From: Siphonodentalium dalli
Taxonomy: Eukaryota > Mollusca > Scaphopoda > Gadilida > Siphonodentaliidae
Assembly: GCA_032622095.1 (NCBI GenBank)
Contig: CP136061.1
Coordinates: 128,974,754-129,038,753, forward strand
Length of the DNA: 64,000 bases
Direction: 5' to 3'
Shown: positions 24,119 to 35,584 of the stretch, piece after piece
How positions within the stretch are numbered: position 1 is the first letter of the stretch
How the letters are laid out: every line of letters begins with the position of its first letter
Position numbers and translations under genes: made by a program
Notes under the pieces: generated by a model
Seen by the model: the letters and a program-made list of their open reading frames with translations, nothing else
Database searches by the model: none
Told to the model about the DNA's origin: nothing

Positions 24119-24273
24119 CAAATTTTTAAAAGCCCAAACATGATCTCAAAATTAATTAGTCAGTGATGACCATCATACATCGTTACTTGAAAATCACAAT
24201 AAAATGGCTGCTATAACTATCACAGGTTTGATGAGGTAATCTAGTAAACAGAACACTGGATTGTTTCAACAGG

Positions 24274-24491
24274 TACAGTAATGCACTAAATAATCGACTC
24301 CTTAACCACAGCAGAATTATGGGTAACTTTTCAAGATTTAGTCGGAAATATGGCTTTTTGCCATTCATCGGAAAGCTCTCAGTGAGAGCTTTCCGATGAA
24401 TGGCAACAAGCCATATTTCTGACTAAATCCTGAAAAAGGTACCCATAATTCTGCTGTGGTTAAGGAGTCAATTATTTAGGGCATTACTGTA
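24274..24491. mobile_element. Family A palindromic MITE, copy 10
   Basis: Full-length with TACAGTAATGC and GGGCATTACTGTA ends, and centre AGCTCTCAGTGAGAGCT. Confidence 0.9.
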
Positions 24492-24699
24492 TTAAAGGCC
24501 TATCAAAGTTACATCCCCCAAGTAATGGAGCTACCAAGTAATGGAGATGTGATTAATAGCAAAGCATCCCCAGTGTAAACTCAGGAGGAAACAGGAATTA
24601 TGAGACTAAAACCAACAAGTGGTTTCATGAAGGAGAGAATCTAGTAGATACAGGTGCACTCACACTGTGCTGTTTGGGCAAGCTTGCAAATAGTGTGTC

Positions 24700-25105
24700 T
24701 ATCATTTGCAGAATGAGGTCCACAGAGGGTGAGTTTAGTGTTGCTTATTCCACACAGCAGGCTGCCATCACCAAATTCACCCTCTGGGGACCTCATTCTG
24801 CTTTGGCCTCATCTTCTATGAAGTATCTATAGTCTCAAATTAACATTGTGTTTAGTTTAATACTAGTTTCTATATCCCCTAATTTGCAGAAGATAAAATG
24901 CATAATCGAGGTGACTAATGGGTGAACATCACCAACTTCAACTGGGAAAATTCAATCTAGGTCTCAATAGCAGTTGAGACATAAGCAGATTTAGGTTCCC
25001 AGAGGGTGAATTGATGATGCTAGCCCGCCTTGCAGGATAGTGTCACTAAATTCACCATCTGAGGACCTCATTCTGCAAATGACAGACACACTATTTGCAG
25101 GCTTG
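24700..25105. mobile_element. Family B composite: two hairpins flanking a shared body
   Basis: Hairpins at 24714-24803 and 24994-25078 (GAGGTCCACAGAGGGTGA, CACCCTCTGGGGACCTCATT). Between them is a body with AATTTGCAGAAGATAAAAT and GGGTGAACATCACCAACTTC. The same body recurs at 43200-43375 and 61680-62660. Both outer flanks read CATTTGCAGAATGAGGT or its complement, giving a larger inverted repeat. Confidence 0.7.
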
Positions 25106-25676
25106 TGTTTGGGTAATCATTTAACATTTTATTGCCAGGCAAATTGGGATAGTAGCCATCCAAAATTAGAAGATGGTCTTAGCATATGTTTCTTGTACCA
25201 TTTTAAAGTCAGATAATGTGATATTACATCTCCTATTTGTCATATCTATAATTACCAGGGAACTTTAGCTCCATCAACCAGCACTTGTGCAAATATTTTC
25301 ATTGGGAGAATTGTATTTCTGAAGGTGTTCTCACCTTGTTATCACTCAATGTTCTTGTAGCCAGTTAGAATTTTCATACTTTATATATGTTTCTGATATG
25401 AGGAAATACCGAGATAAATTTCAGAAGCTGCATTTGTGCAAAATTAAACCAAATTGCTGCGGGTTTTTCAATATTTTTGCATTGTGCCAAGTCTGCAAAC
25501 AACATGAAAGGATTGTTGAATGTTTAATAGTAAAATAGGGACAGAAAACAAAGATTATTGTAGAATGGAAATCAGCTATTTTAAACCATGATGGAACAAA
25601 TTCTCTGATGATATCAGGGCAAGCTCCAAAAATATAAACCTTAAGTTTGTCTATTATATATTTTGGAACTTCTGTC

Positions 25677-25694
25677 TGTGTGTGTGTGTGTCTT
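25677..25694 (+). repeat. (TG)n microsatellite next to an inverted module
   Basis: CTGTCTGTGTGTGTGTGTGT, followed by a reversed CCGATCCGATTCAAATTTGG module tail. Confidence 0.7.
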
Positions 25695-25810
25695 ATATAG
25701 ACTTGAAAACTGCTTGACCGATCCGATTCAAATTTGGTATATAGACCTACTTTGATCCCGGGAACAAAATAGGGCAGGTCCAATTCACGTGCGACTGAAT
25801 TATCACACTC

Positions 25811-25999
25811 AGGTATAAAATTATTTATTGAAATGGTCTATGATCCATTTGGAGGGGTGTTCAGGAAGAATAAGCAGATGACAGATAATAAAAGTGCAGA
25901 GAGAGTCCTAATTATTGGAGGGAAATGTTCAGATAATAAGTTCAACAAATGTCAATTGTTTAACTTATTTATATCTGAACATTTTCTACGGGATAACTA
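25811..25999. mobile_element. Family C TTAA element, eroded copy
   Basis: Carries GAAATGGTCTATGATCCATT, AATAAGCAGATGACAGATAA and the TTCAGATAATAAGTTCAACA hairpin of the family. Neither TTAA terminus survives. Confidence 0.65.
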
Positions 26000-26369
26000 C
26001 TCATAACTTTCTAAGGACCAAATATATTCATTCTTTTAGTGTAACGTTAGGGGCCTGTGGTCCCTGCGAGTGCACATTTGGACCTAAATATTCATATAGG
26101 TTCATATTCGACTTATTTGATTCTGGGATAAGCCAAGCCCATAGTGAACTTATACCCATTATTCTGTTGGATAGCACAGGCCACAATGAAGACACATGTA
26201 TAAAGAGCGTAAATCTGGTCTGCAAATAGGTTCATATTGAACCCAAATATTCACAATTATTTGATTCTGAAATAGGTCCATAGTGAACTTATTTTAATTT
26301 GTATGTTTATTCTATTTATTTAATTAAAAAAAAAATTTAATCAAAATTTTGAAAAACTAACGGCATTAT

Positions 26370-26480
26370 AACCTCTGCCAGGATAGTACCACATCAAATT
26401 TGGTTGAAATCGGTCTGGGAGTCTGGGAGAAAACTCCGAACAAAAAGACAGATCCTACTCTTTTATATATATAGATATAT
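26370..26480 (+). repeat. Retroelement-like tail, second copy
   Basis: CATCAAATTTGGTTGAAATC, GGTCTGGGAGTCTGGGAG, AGACAGATCCTAC and TATATATAGATATA, collinear with 24010-24118. Confidence 0.55.
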
Positions 26481-26545
26481 AAGCTTCATCCTTGAAAGTA
26501 TTTGAAAAAGACTGTTTAAATGGCTTAATTGAGTGATTTTAGACA

Positions 26546-26926
26546 TTAAAGGTACTCAATCCGATCAGACGCTCTTAAATTACTATTTCTTTGTCTTCGG
26601 GGGTAAAAAATAATTGATTTGAGTCGAGGAACCTACCCATCAAAGCTCAGAGTGATCAGATATCGATTTTTGAAGTTTGTTATTTCAATTGTTTCTGGGG
26701 TATTATTACCACTTGATTTTAGAGTAATCCATCTTTATCTGCAAGACCGCCCGTTTGACATCGTGCTTCTGGCCAAGAAACAATTGAAATAACAAACTTC
26801 AAAAATTGATATCTGATCACTCTGAGCTTTGATGGGTAGGTTCCTCGACTCGAATCAAATATTTGTTACCCCCAAAGCCAAAGAAATAGTAATTGAGGAG
26901 CGTCTGATTGGATTGAGTACCTTTAA
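26546..26926. mobile_element. 381-bp TTAA palindrome with a unique centre
   Basis: TTAAAGGTACTCAATCC at the left, GGATTGAGTACCTTTAA at the right. Arms of roughly 150 bp (CTACCCATCAAAGCTCAGAG, TTTGAAGTTTGTTATTTCAA) surround about 75 bp of non-palindromic sequence. TTAA duplication and inverted ends suggest a piggyBac-type MITE of a different family from the CCCTTT cohort. Confidence 0.85.
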
Positions 26927-26929
26927 TAC

Positions 26930-27598
26930 TTTACCCTAACTATGCATTTTTTGTGGAGTTCTGCCCTTCCCTCACCTTTGGTTGCTTTTGGCTGATCTTA
27001 ATAATATCTGCTCTGGTGCAATAGATGCACACAGAAATACAAAACACTGTGCCAGGGGAGTTAATTCTGCATGTAACAGGTGATTCATTACATGAAGGCA
27101 ATTGGTAACTAAGTGTTTCTGGCAGTCTATACAAACATGGTACAGAACTTCAGCAAACCCCCAAGGTAATGGCATATTTTGATGTCAAAGCATATTACTA
27201 GTACCAGAACACCACCTTCTCCACCGCTTCTCAGAGATATATGTTCAAGTCAGAAGTGAGGCGATTAACGAGTAGAGATAAGAATATTGTTGCTGGTGCA
27301 CAGCATGATAGAAGCTGCCGCAGGTGGTTCCAAAGTTTAAAAAATATCTTGAAAAAATCATCAGGATAGCAACATAATTTGATTACTGCTTCAACTACTG
27401 CATACCAGGACACTGAACACTGTCCCGGACCAGGACAATGAGGTCGTAATTGTTTTGTACCACTCATTTGTTGGTCGGGATTTGATAAAAAAAAATGTCA
27501 GTTAGTAATCCAGATATGCACATAGGTCCTTTGCAGCTTGGATTACATCCTCCAAATAGAGGATTAATGAAATGCTGTCATAATGTCTTATGAGTGGG
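26930..27598. other. Intergenic, no confirmed gene
   Basis: Overlapping minus-strand frames include one (27175-26972) with HVCIDCQKHLVTNC, faintly like a B-box zinc finger. The neighbouring frames do not support it. Confidence 0.35.
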
Positions 27599-27821
27599 TT
27601 AACCCTTTCATGACTGGAGCTTCCTGAATTTTTGCAAAAACCCTGTGCCAAAACATTCTCTTATATATGTGAGTCGCCCATAGGGAATGCATTGGCTTAT
27701 CAATATTTATGTTGATCTTGTAAGCCAGTGCATTCAATGGGAGACTCACATATAAAAGAGAATGCACTGGCACAGGGTCTTTAATGTTGCACCAGTGCAG
27801 CTCCCGTCATGAAAAGGTTAA
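27599..27821. mobile_element. TTAA element with hairpins (223 bp)
   Basis: TTAACCCTTTCATGACTGG at the left, CGTCATGAAAAGGTTAA at the right. Inside are CCAAAACATTCTCTTATA and AAGAGAATGCACTGGCACAG arms. Same family as 538-721 and 13824-14077. Confidence 0.82.
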
Positions 27822-27834
27822 CAGAGCAGAGCAA

Positions 27835-28272
27835 ACAGCTATGCTCTAATAAATCGACCCTCCTTATCGAGGTTGACCACCGATATTACCGCAGTACGTG
27901 ACTGCATTCTTCATGCGATGTTTATATGAGTTTTACCTTTTTTAAAGTCGTCATTTTAACCACACCAGAGAGTTTATTTATTTCTGGCGTGGCATGATGC
28001 TACTTGGTGATTCATAATGGTGTCAGATGTCGAACGCTCACCTGTTTCAAAATGTCTAGATCGAACAGAACAGAATTAACGAGGTGTGCGGCAGTCACGA
28101 AAAATGAACTGGGTTTATGACGGTCATGAGAAAAATAAATGCAGTCTACAGCAGTCACAAAAAAAATTAACGTTGCAGTTATTTACTTGGTTACCATGGT
28201 TTTAAAAATAGTTCTTCGGTCAATACCGGCCTATAACCTCCTTAAAGGGGTTGATTAATGGAGTATAGCTGT
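27835..28272. mobile_element. 438-bp element with family A-like termini
   Basis: Left ACAGCTATGCTCTAATAAAT followed by CGACCCTCCTTA; right GTTGATTAATGGAGTATAGC then TGT. The termini resemble an altered family A end (ACAGTAATGCCCTAAATAAT then CGACTCCTTA). The interior is not palindromic and has no coding similarity. It may be a longer relative of the MITE. Confidence 0.6.
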
Positions 28273-28279
28273 ACATGGA

Positions 28280-28369
28280 TTAACCCTTTATTTACTAAAT
28301 GGATTCTACCAATCAGTTATAAAAGTGTACATTGGAATGGTCTATTATTCATTTGGAAGGATGTTAAAG
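28280..28369. mobile_element. Family C TTAA element, left fragment
   Basis: TTAACCCTTTATTTAC, then ACATTGGAATGGTCTATTAT; the rest is missing. It supplies the intact left terminus lacking in the 14429-15480 copy. Confidence 0.7.
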
Positions 28370-28779
28370 TCACCGATTTTGTTTATAGTGCCTTGATATA
28401 CGGTTTTAGTAACAAAATATGACATAAAATATGATTAAAATAATATAATTAATCACCCATTTGGAACGTCTATGTCTCAGAAGGTGCCCATAGAGTAATA
28501 GAAAATAGCTTAAATCATAAAAACATTTCCCCTGTTTCGCTCCCAGAATGCAAACTAAGATATATATAGTTATTCCCCTGCCATTGAAAATGATAGACAT
28601 TGCAGACACTTAAGTACAGAAATCATGCAGCACACACAAGCTTGTGGTCTGAGAAATATACTTCTGCCACCCCAAAGGAGATTTTGTAATTATTGCAGAA
28701 TGTTGGGTCAATGAATACAGGACCCGCTGTCATGTGTTGGCTGAGTTATTCTTTAGTGCAAATCTTTACTTCCGAGTAT

Positions 28780-29305
28780 TTGTTGAACAGAACGACCGAA
28801 CCCTCGAACTTGACCTGTATTTTGGTCTGGAAAACTCACATACCAAATTTGGTTCTGATAAACTGACCCAAACTAAAATTATCATCTGGAAAACTCAAAT
28901 ATTGAAAATTCTAATTTGAAAAGAGCCGTAAGTGAGTAAAACGTTTTTCGGACCAAACGTATAATCGAACTTGACCTGTATTTTGGTCTGGAAAACTCTA
29001 ACATACCAAATTTGGTTCCGATAAAATAAACCATACTAAAGTTATCATCCGGAAACCTCAAATATTGAAAATTCTAAGTAGAAAAGAGCCATAAGTCAGT
29101 ACAAAATAATTGGAACGAACCCAAATTCGAACATGACCTATAATTAGGTCTGGAAAACTCAAATGCAAAACTAAAGTTATCATCTGGAAACCAAAACTGC
29201 TAACAGACAGATGGATAGACGTACAGATACCATGATAGATGAACAGACAGACCAATCACATAATGCAGCCATTTTTATTTTTCAAACAGGCGTATAAAAA
29301 GGATT
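28780..29305 (+). repeat. Modular array (about three ~150-bp units) with GACAGAC tail
   Basis: Units repeat GAACTTGACCTGTATTTTGG, TACCAAATTTGGTTC and AAGTTATCATC(C/T)GGAAA. A run with AACAGACAGATGGATAGACG follows. It closes at GGCGTATAAAAAGGATT, the same terminus as the array at 36928-37851. The array lies just downstream of SLMAP exon 2. Confidence 0.8.
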
Positions 29306-29347
29306 AAACAAAATATATAGCACATCATTTTAGAGTTTTGTACTTAC

Positions 29348-29504
29348 TTTTCTCTCCCCTTCGGTTGTTTTCCATCACATCGACACCAAACTGAATAAGG
29401 TCGCCTGAGAAGCATTCTCTTGGTGGGCTTTCTTCTCCGCCCTTGCATAAGCGTTGATTGTTTATGAAAGTTCCATTGCTACTTTTAGTATCCTGGATGT
29501 AAAA
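29348..29504 (-). CDS. SLMAP: SLMAP coding exon 2 (second half of FHA domain)
   Basis: Internal exon of sarcolemma membrane-associated protein, a tail-anchored coiled-coil protein of the STRIPAK complex. Its FHA domain binds phosphothreonine, classically on MST1/2 Hippo kinases. The minus strand reads a pyrimidine tract and CAG, then [19 protein letters not shown] and on to [16 protein letters not shown], then the donor GTAAGTA (29347-29341). The SSNGTFIN segment is the FHA loop that contacts phosphopeptide, and human SLMAP is nearly identical here (recalled). The exon is 157 nt, enters in phase 0 and leaves in phase 1. Joined to exon 1 it continues the FHA fold without a break (WYDNGC then FYIQDT). 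No downstream exon encoding the rest of the protein (coiled coils, C-terminal anchor) was recognised at 1-29347, so intron 2 probably leaves the window. Confidence 0.93.
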
Positions 29505-29639
29505 CTGAAAGGATAAAACAAAACAAGTTTTTCAGTCACAGTGAAGACACAGTGATTGAATCTTAATTATATTGTTTAGGTAGCCTGCAAAACTGATGTA
29601 AAATAATTTTTTGTTTCAACTACAAGAAAAAGATCCGTT

Positions 29640-29801
29640 TTAACCCTTTCAGTGCCAAGTCCAATTTTTGTATTAACCCATATTTCCTTGATCATTTTTC
29701 AAATTTATAGATTATAATAATGTGATACATTGATGGAAAGAGCTTAATAAATTTGAAAAATGGGTTGATACAAAAATCGGACTTGGTACTGAAAGGGTTA
29801 A
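29640..29801. mobile_element. TTAA palindromic element (162 bp)
   Basis: TTAACCCTTTCAGTGCCAAG and CTTGGTACTGAAAGGGTTAA, with long arms including GATACAAAAATCGGAC. It lies within 140 bp of the SLMAP exon 2 acceptor, upstream in intron 1. Confidence 0.88.
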
Positions 29802-29995
29802 AGGCCTTTTTCTCCCATAATTCTCACCAGAATATCAGAAATTGAATAGTTATGATAAGCTGATTAGATGAGTTTTTAAATTGGAACAATTAAATCGTCA
29901 TTCAGCAGAGGCCAAATTCCAAATAAATTTTGCCTGTTTTGATAATATAGAGAGTAATCAATTGGTTCCGATAATTACGTTAAATAATTCACGAG

Positions 29996-30064
29996 AGGCG
30001 AGAGATGTAGGTAAGAAACGAGTGTGCATTAGCGCACAAGTTTCTTACCTAAACATCTCTCGCC
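29996..30064. repeat. Hairpin, arms ~23 bp
   Basis: GGCGAGAGATGTAGGTAAGA then AAC, and GTTTCTTACCTAAACATCTC then TCGCC, around a loop with TGTGCATTAGCGCACA, itself a palindrome. The surrounding 29881-30105 frame results from the repeat. Confidence 0.75.
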
Positions 30065-30284
30065 ATGTATTACAATTCTGCATCAATTTAGTTCGCCAAA
30101 TATGATAAAAAAAAACAGAATTAATGCATGAAAGTCCAGATGTGGAGAAAGATCAACGGATAGAAAATTCAGTCTAGATCAGTAAGCGACATAACGCCAA
30201 TGACGTCACGGGAAATGACATAATTCACTAGTGATATTACCATTTTAAATTAACGGCGTTTTCAATGGGAGTATAATAGGAGTA

Positions 30285-31100
30285 TAATAAACAAGAGGTG
30301 TGCACTCGAGTGCTAGCATACCCCCACCGTGGCAAATTCAACCCGCATTATCCGTAAACTCAACCAAAAAGATTTTTAACTTTAAAGAAAAATTCGGACT
30401 AATAATATCGATATGGTGTCACAAGAAGCTTGTAAAGAAAAAATTATTAATGTCTCGTTAACCAATTAGGCTTTGATTAGCCACTTTTAATTGGCTACAA
30501 TAAGATACATACATGTACATATCTCATTTGATACTATGCATGCCATTTAATAGAAGTGTTAGTGTGAGTTGGTATGGGTACCAGACTCCAGAAACCAGAT
30601 TTATATTCACATTATAGGATGGCATATTGTGCATTGCGTTGGGATGTTAAGTGTGTTTAAAAAGCAGGAGCGTTGCATTGGCTAACCTCCTGCATTATAA
30701 TTAACTCTTTTAGCAACAGTGCAGAACAGATCGCATCTAAATTAGTCCAGTTAGAAGACAAGAAGATAGCAACTCGGGTGTTGGCATACCCACATGGTGC
30801 CAAATTTAAAATAACAAAGAAGCATAACTCTAGAATGGAAAACAACACTCTTTTGAAAGCGGTCATGATGGCGAACCTCAACAACAATTTTCATTCAGAT
30901 CTGATAAGCCATGGCTATATCTTCCCGGACGGACAAAAAACAAAGATATCCATATTAGCAAAGAAGGATAATTCTAGAATGGAAAACGAGAACCTATTTG
31001 TCCCTCTTTTGAAAGCAGTCATGATGACAAACCTCATACCAAATTTCACCGAAAGAGGCTCTCGGGGTATCCTTCCGCCATCTGCTTTAGTGCGATAATC
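30285..31100 (+). repeat. Modular array; source of a spurious 141-codon frame
   Basis: Opens CAAGAGGTGTGCACTCGAGT then GCATACCCCCACC. Two modules repeat ATAACTCTAGAATGGAAAAC and TTTTGAAAGCGGTCATGATG. The plus frame 30673-31098 simply translates them twice and has no known domain. Confidence 0.65.
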
Positions 31101-31925
31101 ACTAACTAAAAACAACAGAGTGGGCTCATATAATTATTATGCACCTGCTATTGTATTCATAGTTCAAGCCTATGTGGTAATTTTGACAGTTTGCTCTATG
31201 GCTATCCTGGACTCTCTCTTGAGATGCATGATGTAATTACGTTGCTGAATGCCACGCAATAAGAATTTAAGAAGTCTGGGATCACTTTTGTATGTGTTTG
31301 TGGCAAGTAAAAAAGATAGAGCTGCACTTGTGTTGGTTAAAATTTACACCATACTGTTTACAACATAATGATATAGCACTTGCTAATCCTCGCCACTCAA
31401 GATTTCGGCATTCAGGATAGGTCACCGTGAATCATTCTCCCAAAAAAAAAATCTCCATGGTGTTGTTTATTTTGATTTGCACACACTCTTTACATGCTGT
31501 ATATAAAAAATACTGGGTTCACACAAAGTGTGTTTTGTGGGTCATATTGCATTCATACAATCATTATACTACTATTAGTATATTCTTGAGGAAATTCATT
31601 ATTTGGTAACGACAAGGTGGCTAACTGGAGGATTGGCTATGTTTGGAATAAAAATCATCATCCGGAAACCTCAAATATTGAACATAGAAAAATTGGCAAA
31701 TAATGGGCCATAATTGCGGTAGAAAAATCAGACAAATCTGGTTTTTGAACTCGTGCAAGATATTTTTAAAACCAGCTCCTATGCCAAACATTGTGAAAAT
31801 CAGTCAATATTTGTTCAAGTTATTGCACTGACTTGCTGAAAATCAAGAATGAAAGTGTCAATGACACTGTAGCTCAACTTATGTAGGGGAATAATTTAAT
31901 GGTTGACAGTCAATGGATGAATAGG
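31100..31925. other. Intron sequence, mostly unrecognised
   Basis: Nothing coding. A partial module (ATCATCCGGAAACCTCAAAT) occurs at 31648-31680 and an array edge (GTAGCTCAACTTATG) near 31870. Confidence 0.45.
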
Positions 31926-33196
31926 AAAGGTGCTAATTGAAATGTCTAAACCTGTGCCAAAGAATTTAGTCATGCAAAGAGTAAAATCCAAGATGGCTGC
32001 TGGCAGCCATGTTTTTTGGCCGAATGACCCCAAAATGACTTGTTCCCATCAACATGTCATTGTTAACATCCATGACAAATTTCATGAAGATCTGACCAAA
32101 GCCACGACCTGTAGCCCGCGCCAAAGGATTTAGTCATGCAAAGAGTAAAATCCAAGATGGCTGCTGGCGGCCATGTTTTTTGGCCGAACGACCCCAGAAT
32201 GACTCGTTCCCATCTACATGTCAATATTAACATCCATGCAAAATTTCATGATGATCAGACAAGCAGTACAACCTGTAGCCCGCGCCAATGAATTGAATTT
32301 TGAAATCCAAGATGACCGCTGGCAGCCATTTTTTTATGCCGAATGACCCAAAAATGACTCGTTCCCATCTACATGTCAATGTCAACATTCCTGACAAATT
32401 TCATAAAGATCACACCAAAGGTACGACCTGTAGTCCGCGCCAAAGAATCTAGTCATGCAAAGAGTAAATTCCAAGATGGCTGCTGGCGGCCATGTTTTTT
32501 GGCCGAATGACCCCAAGACGACTCGTTCCCATCTACATGTCATTGTTAACATCCATGACAAATTTCATGAAGATCAGACCAAAGCTACGACTTGTAGCCC
32601 GCGCCAAAGGATTTAGTCATGCAAAGAGTAAAATCCAATATGGCTGCTGACGGCCATGTTTTTTTGCCGAATGACCCCAAAAACGACTCGTTCCCATCTA
32701 CATGTCATTGTTAACATCCATGACAAATTTCATGAAGATCTGACTAAAGCTACGACTTGTAGCCCGCGCCAAAGGATTTAGTCATGCAAAGAGTAAAATA
32801 CAAGATGGCTGCTGGCGGCCATGTTTTTTGGCCGAACGACCCCAAAATCACTCGTTCCCATCTACATGTCAATATTAATATCCATGACAAATTTCATGAT
32901 GATCAGACAAACAGTACGACCTGTAGCCCGCGCCAATGGATTGAATTTTGAAATCCAAGATGGCCACCAGCGGCCATGCTTTTTGGCCGAAGGACCCCAA
33001 AATGACTCGTTCCCATCTACATGTCAATGTCAACATTCATGACAAATTTCATAAAGATCAGACCAAAGGTACGACCTGTAGCCCGCGCCAAAGGAAATTG
33101 TTGACAGACACACGCACACACGGACACACGCATACACGGACGACGGACGCCAAACCATGGCAATAGCTCAAACTTACAAAGTAAGTTGAGCTAAAA
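31925..33196 (+). repeat. Modular array, seven ~160-bp units, with terminal hairpin
   Basis: Units begin near 31959, 32121, 32283, 32439, 32601, 32765 and 32927. Shared blocks are GATTTAGTCATGCAAAGAGT, AAGATGGCTGCTGGCGGCCA, CTCGTTCCCATCTACATGTC and GACAAATTTCATGAAGATC. Two units substitute a GAATTGAATTTTGAAATCC variant and sit in alternating positions, suggesting higher-order repeat structure. The array closes with ACACACGGACACACGC, a GGACGACGGACGCC block and the hairpin AGCTCAAACTTAC-AAA-GTAAGTTGAGCT. Confidence 0.88.
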
Positions 33197-33199
33197 AAT

Positions 33200-33735
33200 G
33201 GCAAGAAATCCACCAAATGGGTCTGGAACCAAAATCATAATCACAGGTTACCAGGTAACAATGATGTGATATAATATCTGCACCAAGTTTTAAAAAAATT
33301 TACCGGAAATGACAGAATAGAGGTTCGGACAAAGATGCATCCCAGAATGCTCAATTCTATGTTGAATAATGGCAATAACTCCACCAAAATGACTCCGACT
33401 GAACTCAAAATCGCAGGTGTGCAGGTTCCCTGCTGGTTGACATCAGAGCTGTGTTTTAAAAAAATTTACTGGAGAATGACAGAATACAGACTTGGACAAA
33501 AGATGCGTCCCAGGATGTACGATTCTATGTAAAAAAATGGCACTCCACCAAAATGGCAATAACCCTGCCAAAATGAGTCTGACCGAACTCAATATCGCAG
33601 TGTGCAGTTTCCCATGCTGGCTGATATACATGTATGTGCCAAATTAAAAAAAAATTTACCAGAATATGACAGGCTTGGACAGAGTTCCGGTACGACGGAC
33701 AGATGCACGGATGAGGGTCGTCATACTGAATGTCG
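33200..33735 (+). repeat. Modular array, three ~170-bp units
   Basis: Units share AATAACTCCACCAAAATGA, AATCGCAGGTGTGCAGGTTC and AAAAAAATTTAC(C/T)GGA, ending GACGGACAGATGCACGGATG. Related to 14519-15116 and 12298-12475. Confidence 0.8.
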
Positions 33736-34316
33736 GGGACAATTATAACCTACAACTAAGACCATCCGTGATAAGCTTAAAATAATGGAGCATCCTTCAT
33801 GTGGATAATGGAAAATAGTGAGCAGTGGAGAAATTGTAGTACAATCTCATAGTCAACGATAATGATTTGGTCTAATGTCCAAGAGTAGGCACGATACAGT
33901 CCTCATTGACAACATAATTGCTGGGAAGTCATTTTCTTTGGGCTAGAGAATTGAGCGATGAGTGAATTATCATGGCTAATTGCCATCGAGTTGAGATTCT
34001 TGTTTGAGCGGATCAATACAAATCTCTTGAGACGAACCAATCAAGCAAAAAACCCACTTGAACCACCATATCGCCAGGGGAAATCGACAGCGATGGCGAA
34101 CTCACAATTTCACAGAACACACAGCTGATTCCTCTATGATATATTGTTATGGAGTTTTATTACTCAGTGGTTCTTTTGGGGGGGGGGGGGTGTCTTTCAA
34201 TGGGTAAATGGAAGAAACCGGTCAATATTATTGTCATACATCGTCAGAAAGGTAATTTGGCTGGGTCAGTAGGTGTTTGTTTGAACTACAAAAACAATTT
34301 TTATTATATTTACACA
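33736..34316. other. Intron sequence, poly-G tract only
   Basis: A G run of about 11 at 34178-34190. Nothing else recognised. Confidence 0.5.
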
Positions 34317-34468
34317 TGACAGTAATGCCCTAAATGATCGACTCCTTAACCACAGCAGAATTATGGGTAATTTTTCAGGATTTAGTCAGAAATATGGCTT
34401 GTTGCCATTCATCGGAAAGCTCTCAGTGAGAGCTTTCCAATGAATGGCAACAAGCTATATTTCCCACT
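34317..34468. mobile_element. Family A MITE, copy 11 (right end lost)
   Basis: TGACAGTAATGCCCTAAATG through the centre AGCTCTCAGTGAGAGCT and back to CAACAAGCTATATTTCCCAC, where it stops. Confidence 0.85.
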
Positions 34469-34469
34469 T

Positions 34470-35584
34470 AGGCTAATATAAATACTTGCTAGATTCTCAT
34501 CCCCTCCTCATTCTATTTTTGGCCTCTCCTAATTTTGTTTATTCTAATAATTTTGCTGTCATTTTCTTGTGATTAATTGTTGGAATTATATTAATAACTA
34601 ATAAATAACTCATATTTGATAAAATTTTCAAAGGATATGGTATGACAAAAAGGCCACAAGTGCCTTAGGTCACAACACTAAAATAACATAGTGCTTCAAA
34701 TTAAATTAACCAACCCATCACAATCATGTAATAAATTATTTATGTATTTTTTTCACAGTGAAAATAGACACTCTCCAACGCAAATAACTCGCCATATCAT
34801 AGCTATTTTCAATAACCTTTCTGGTGGTGTGTAATACTTATTTTGACATTTTAATATGTATGAGATTTAAACTTGGCAAACCACTTTACCCCTCAATAAT
34901 TACATGTAACTTCTTGAACTGACAAGAAGGCCTCCTCCTGTTTGGTCAATTTTGTTCCTGATATTCCTTTGAATGCTTTTCAATAATCCAATAACAGTTG
35001 ACAGAGCCAGTGAGATTGGACCAACATAGTAATCGATATAATCACATTATGCTTGACAGTTCAAGGACCGTGTCCTTGATTGATTGAACTTTTAGTGTTT
35101 GCACTGTAATAGAGCTTATACAGGAATTCAAACAATGTTATCTAATCCACAATGTCATACTACAGGGCAGTCTGAAGTATAAACAGCTCACACAAATGAC
35201 AAAGTATATGAATTTAAATGGGGATTACCGGTAGTTCTTTATACAAGACCCTGTTGGAATTGATCGATTAATTGGTTTATTTTGCCTTAGGTCACAACAA
35301 TCAGCATATCCATAAACAAATTAAATAAAATGTTTTATTTTTGTTTACAATATTTTTCAATATTGAGAAAAAAGTTGTTGGATGTGTTCATAAACCAGGT
35401 TTTGAAATTGCTGTTGTATGTAGTTTTCAGTCGCTGCAGTTATCTTCATGCTTGGTCAACTAGTCCTGCTATAATGCTGTGGTTCCTCCTGATTTAGTCA
35501 TGATGTTGGTAGTACAAACCAATGATGTATTGGTTATATGAAATTATAATTTTTTGTTAGAATCAGAATGATTCAGGATAAATA
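34470..35584. other. Intron sequence, nothing recognised
   Basis: AT-rich, with no element or frame identified. Confidence 0.5.

Noticed and set aside
26972-27175. Possible B-box-like HVCIDCQKHLVTNC in a minus-strand frame
   Set aside because: Too few Cys/His ligands in the right spacing and no continuation; most likely chance.
1-29347. Further SLMAP exons downstream of exon 2
   Set aside because: Read the minus strand for the expected KLFLPDG-type segment and coiled-coil exons and did not find any; a profile search would be decisive.
30673-31098. 141-codon plus-strand frame
   Set aside because: It translates two modules of the array at 30285-31100 and repeats itself internally; no domain, no splice context.
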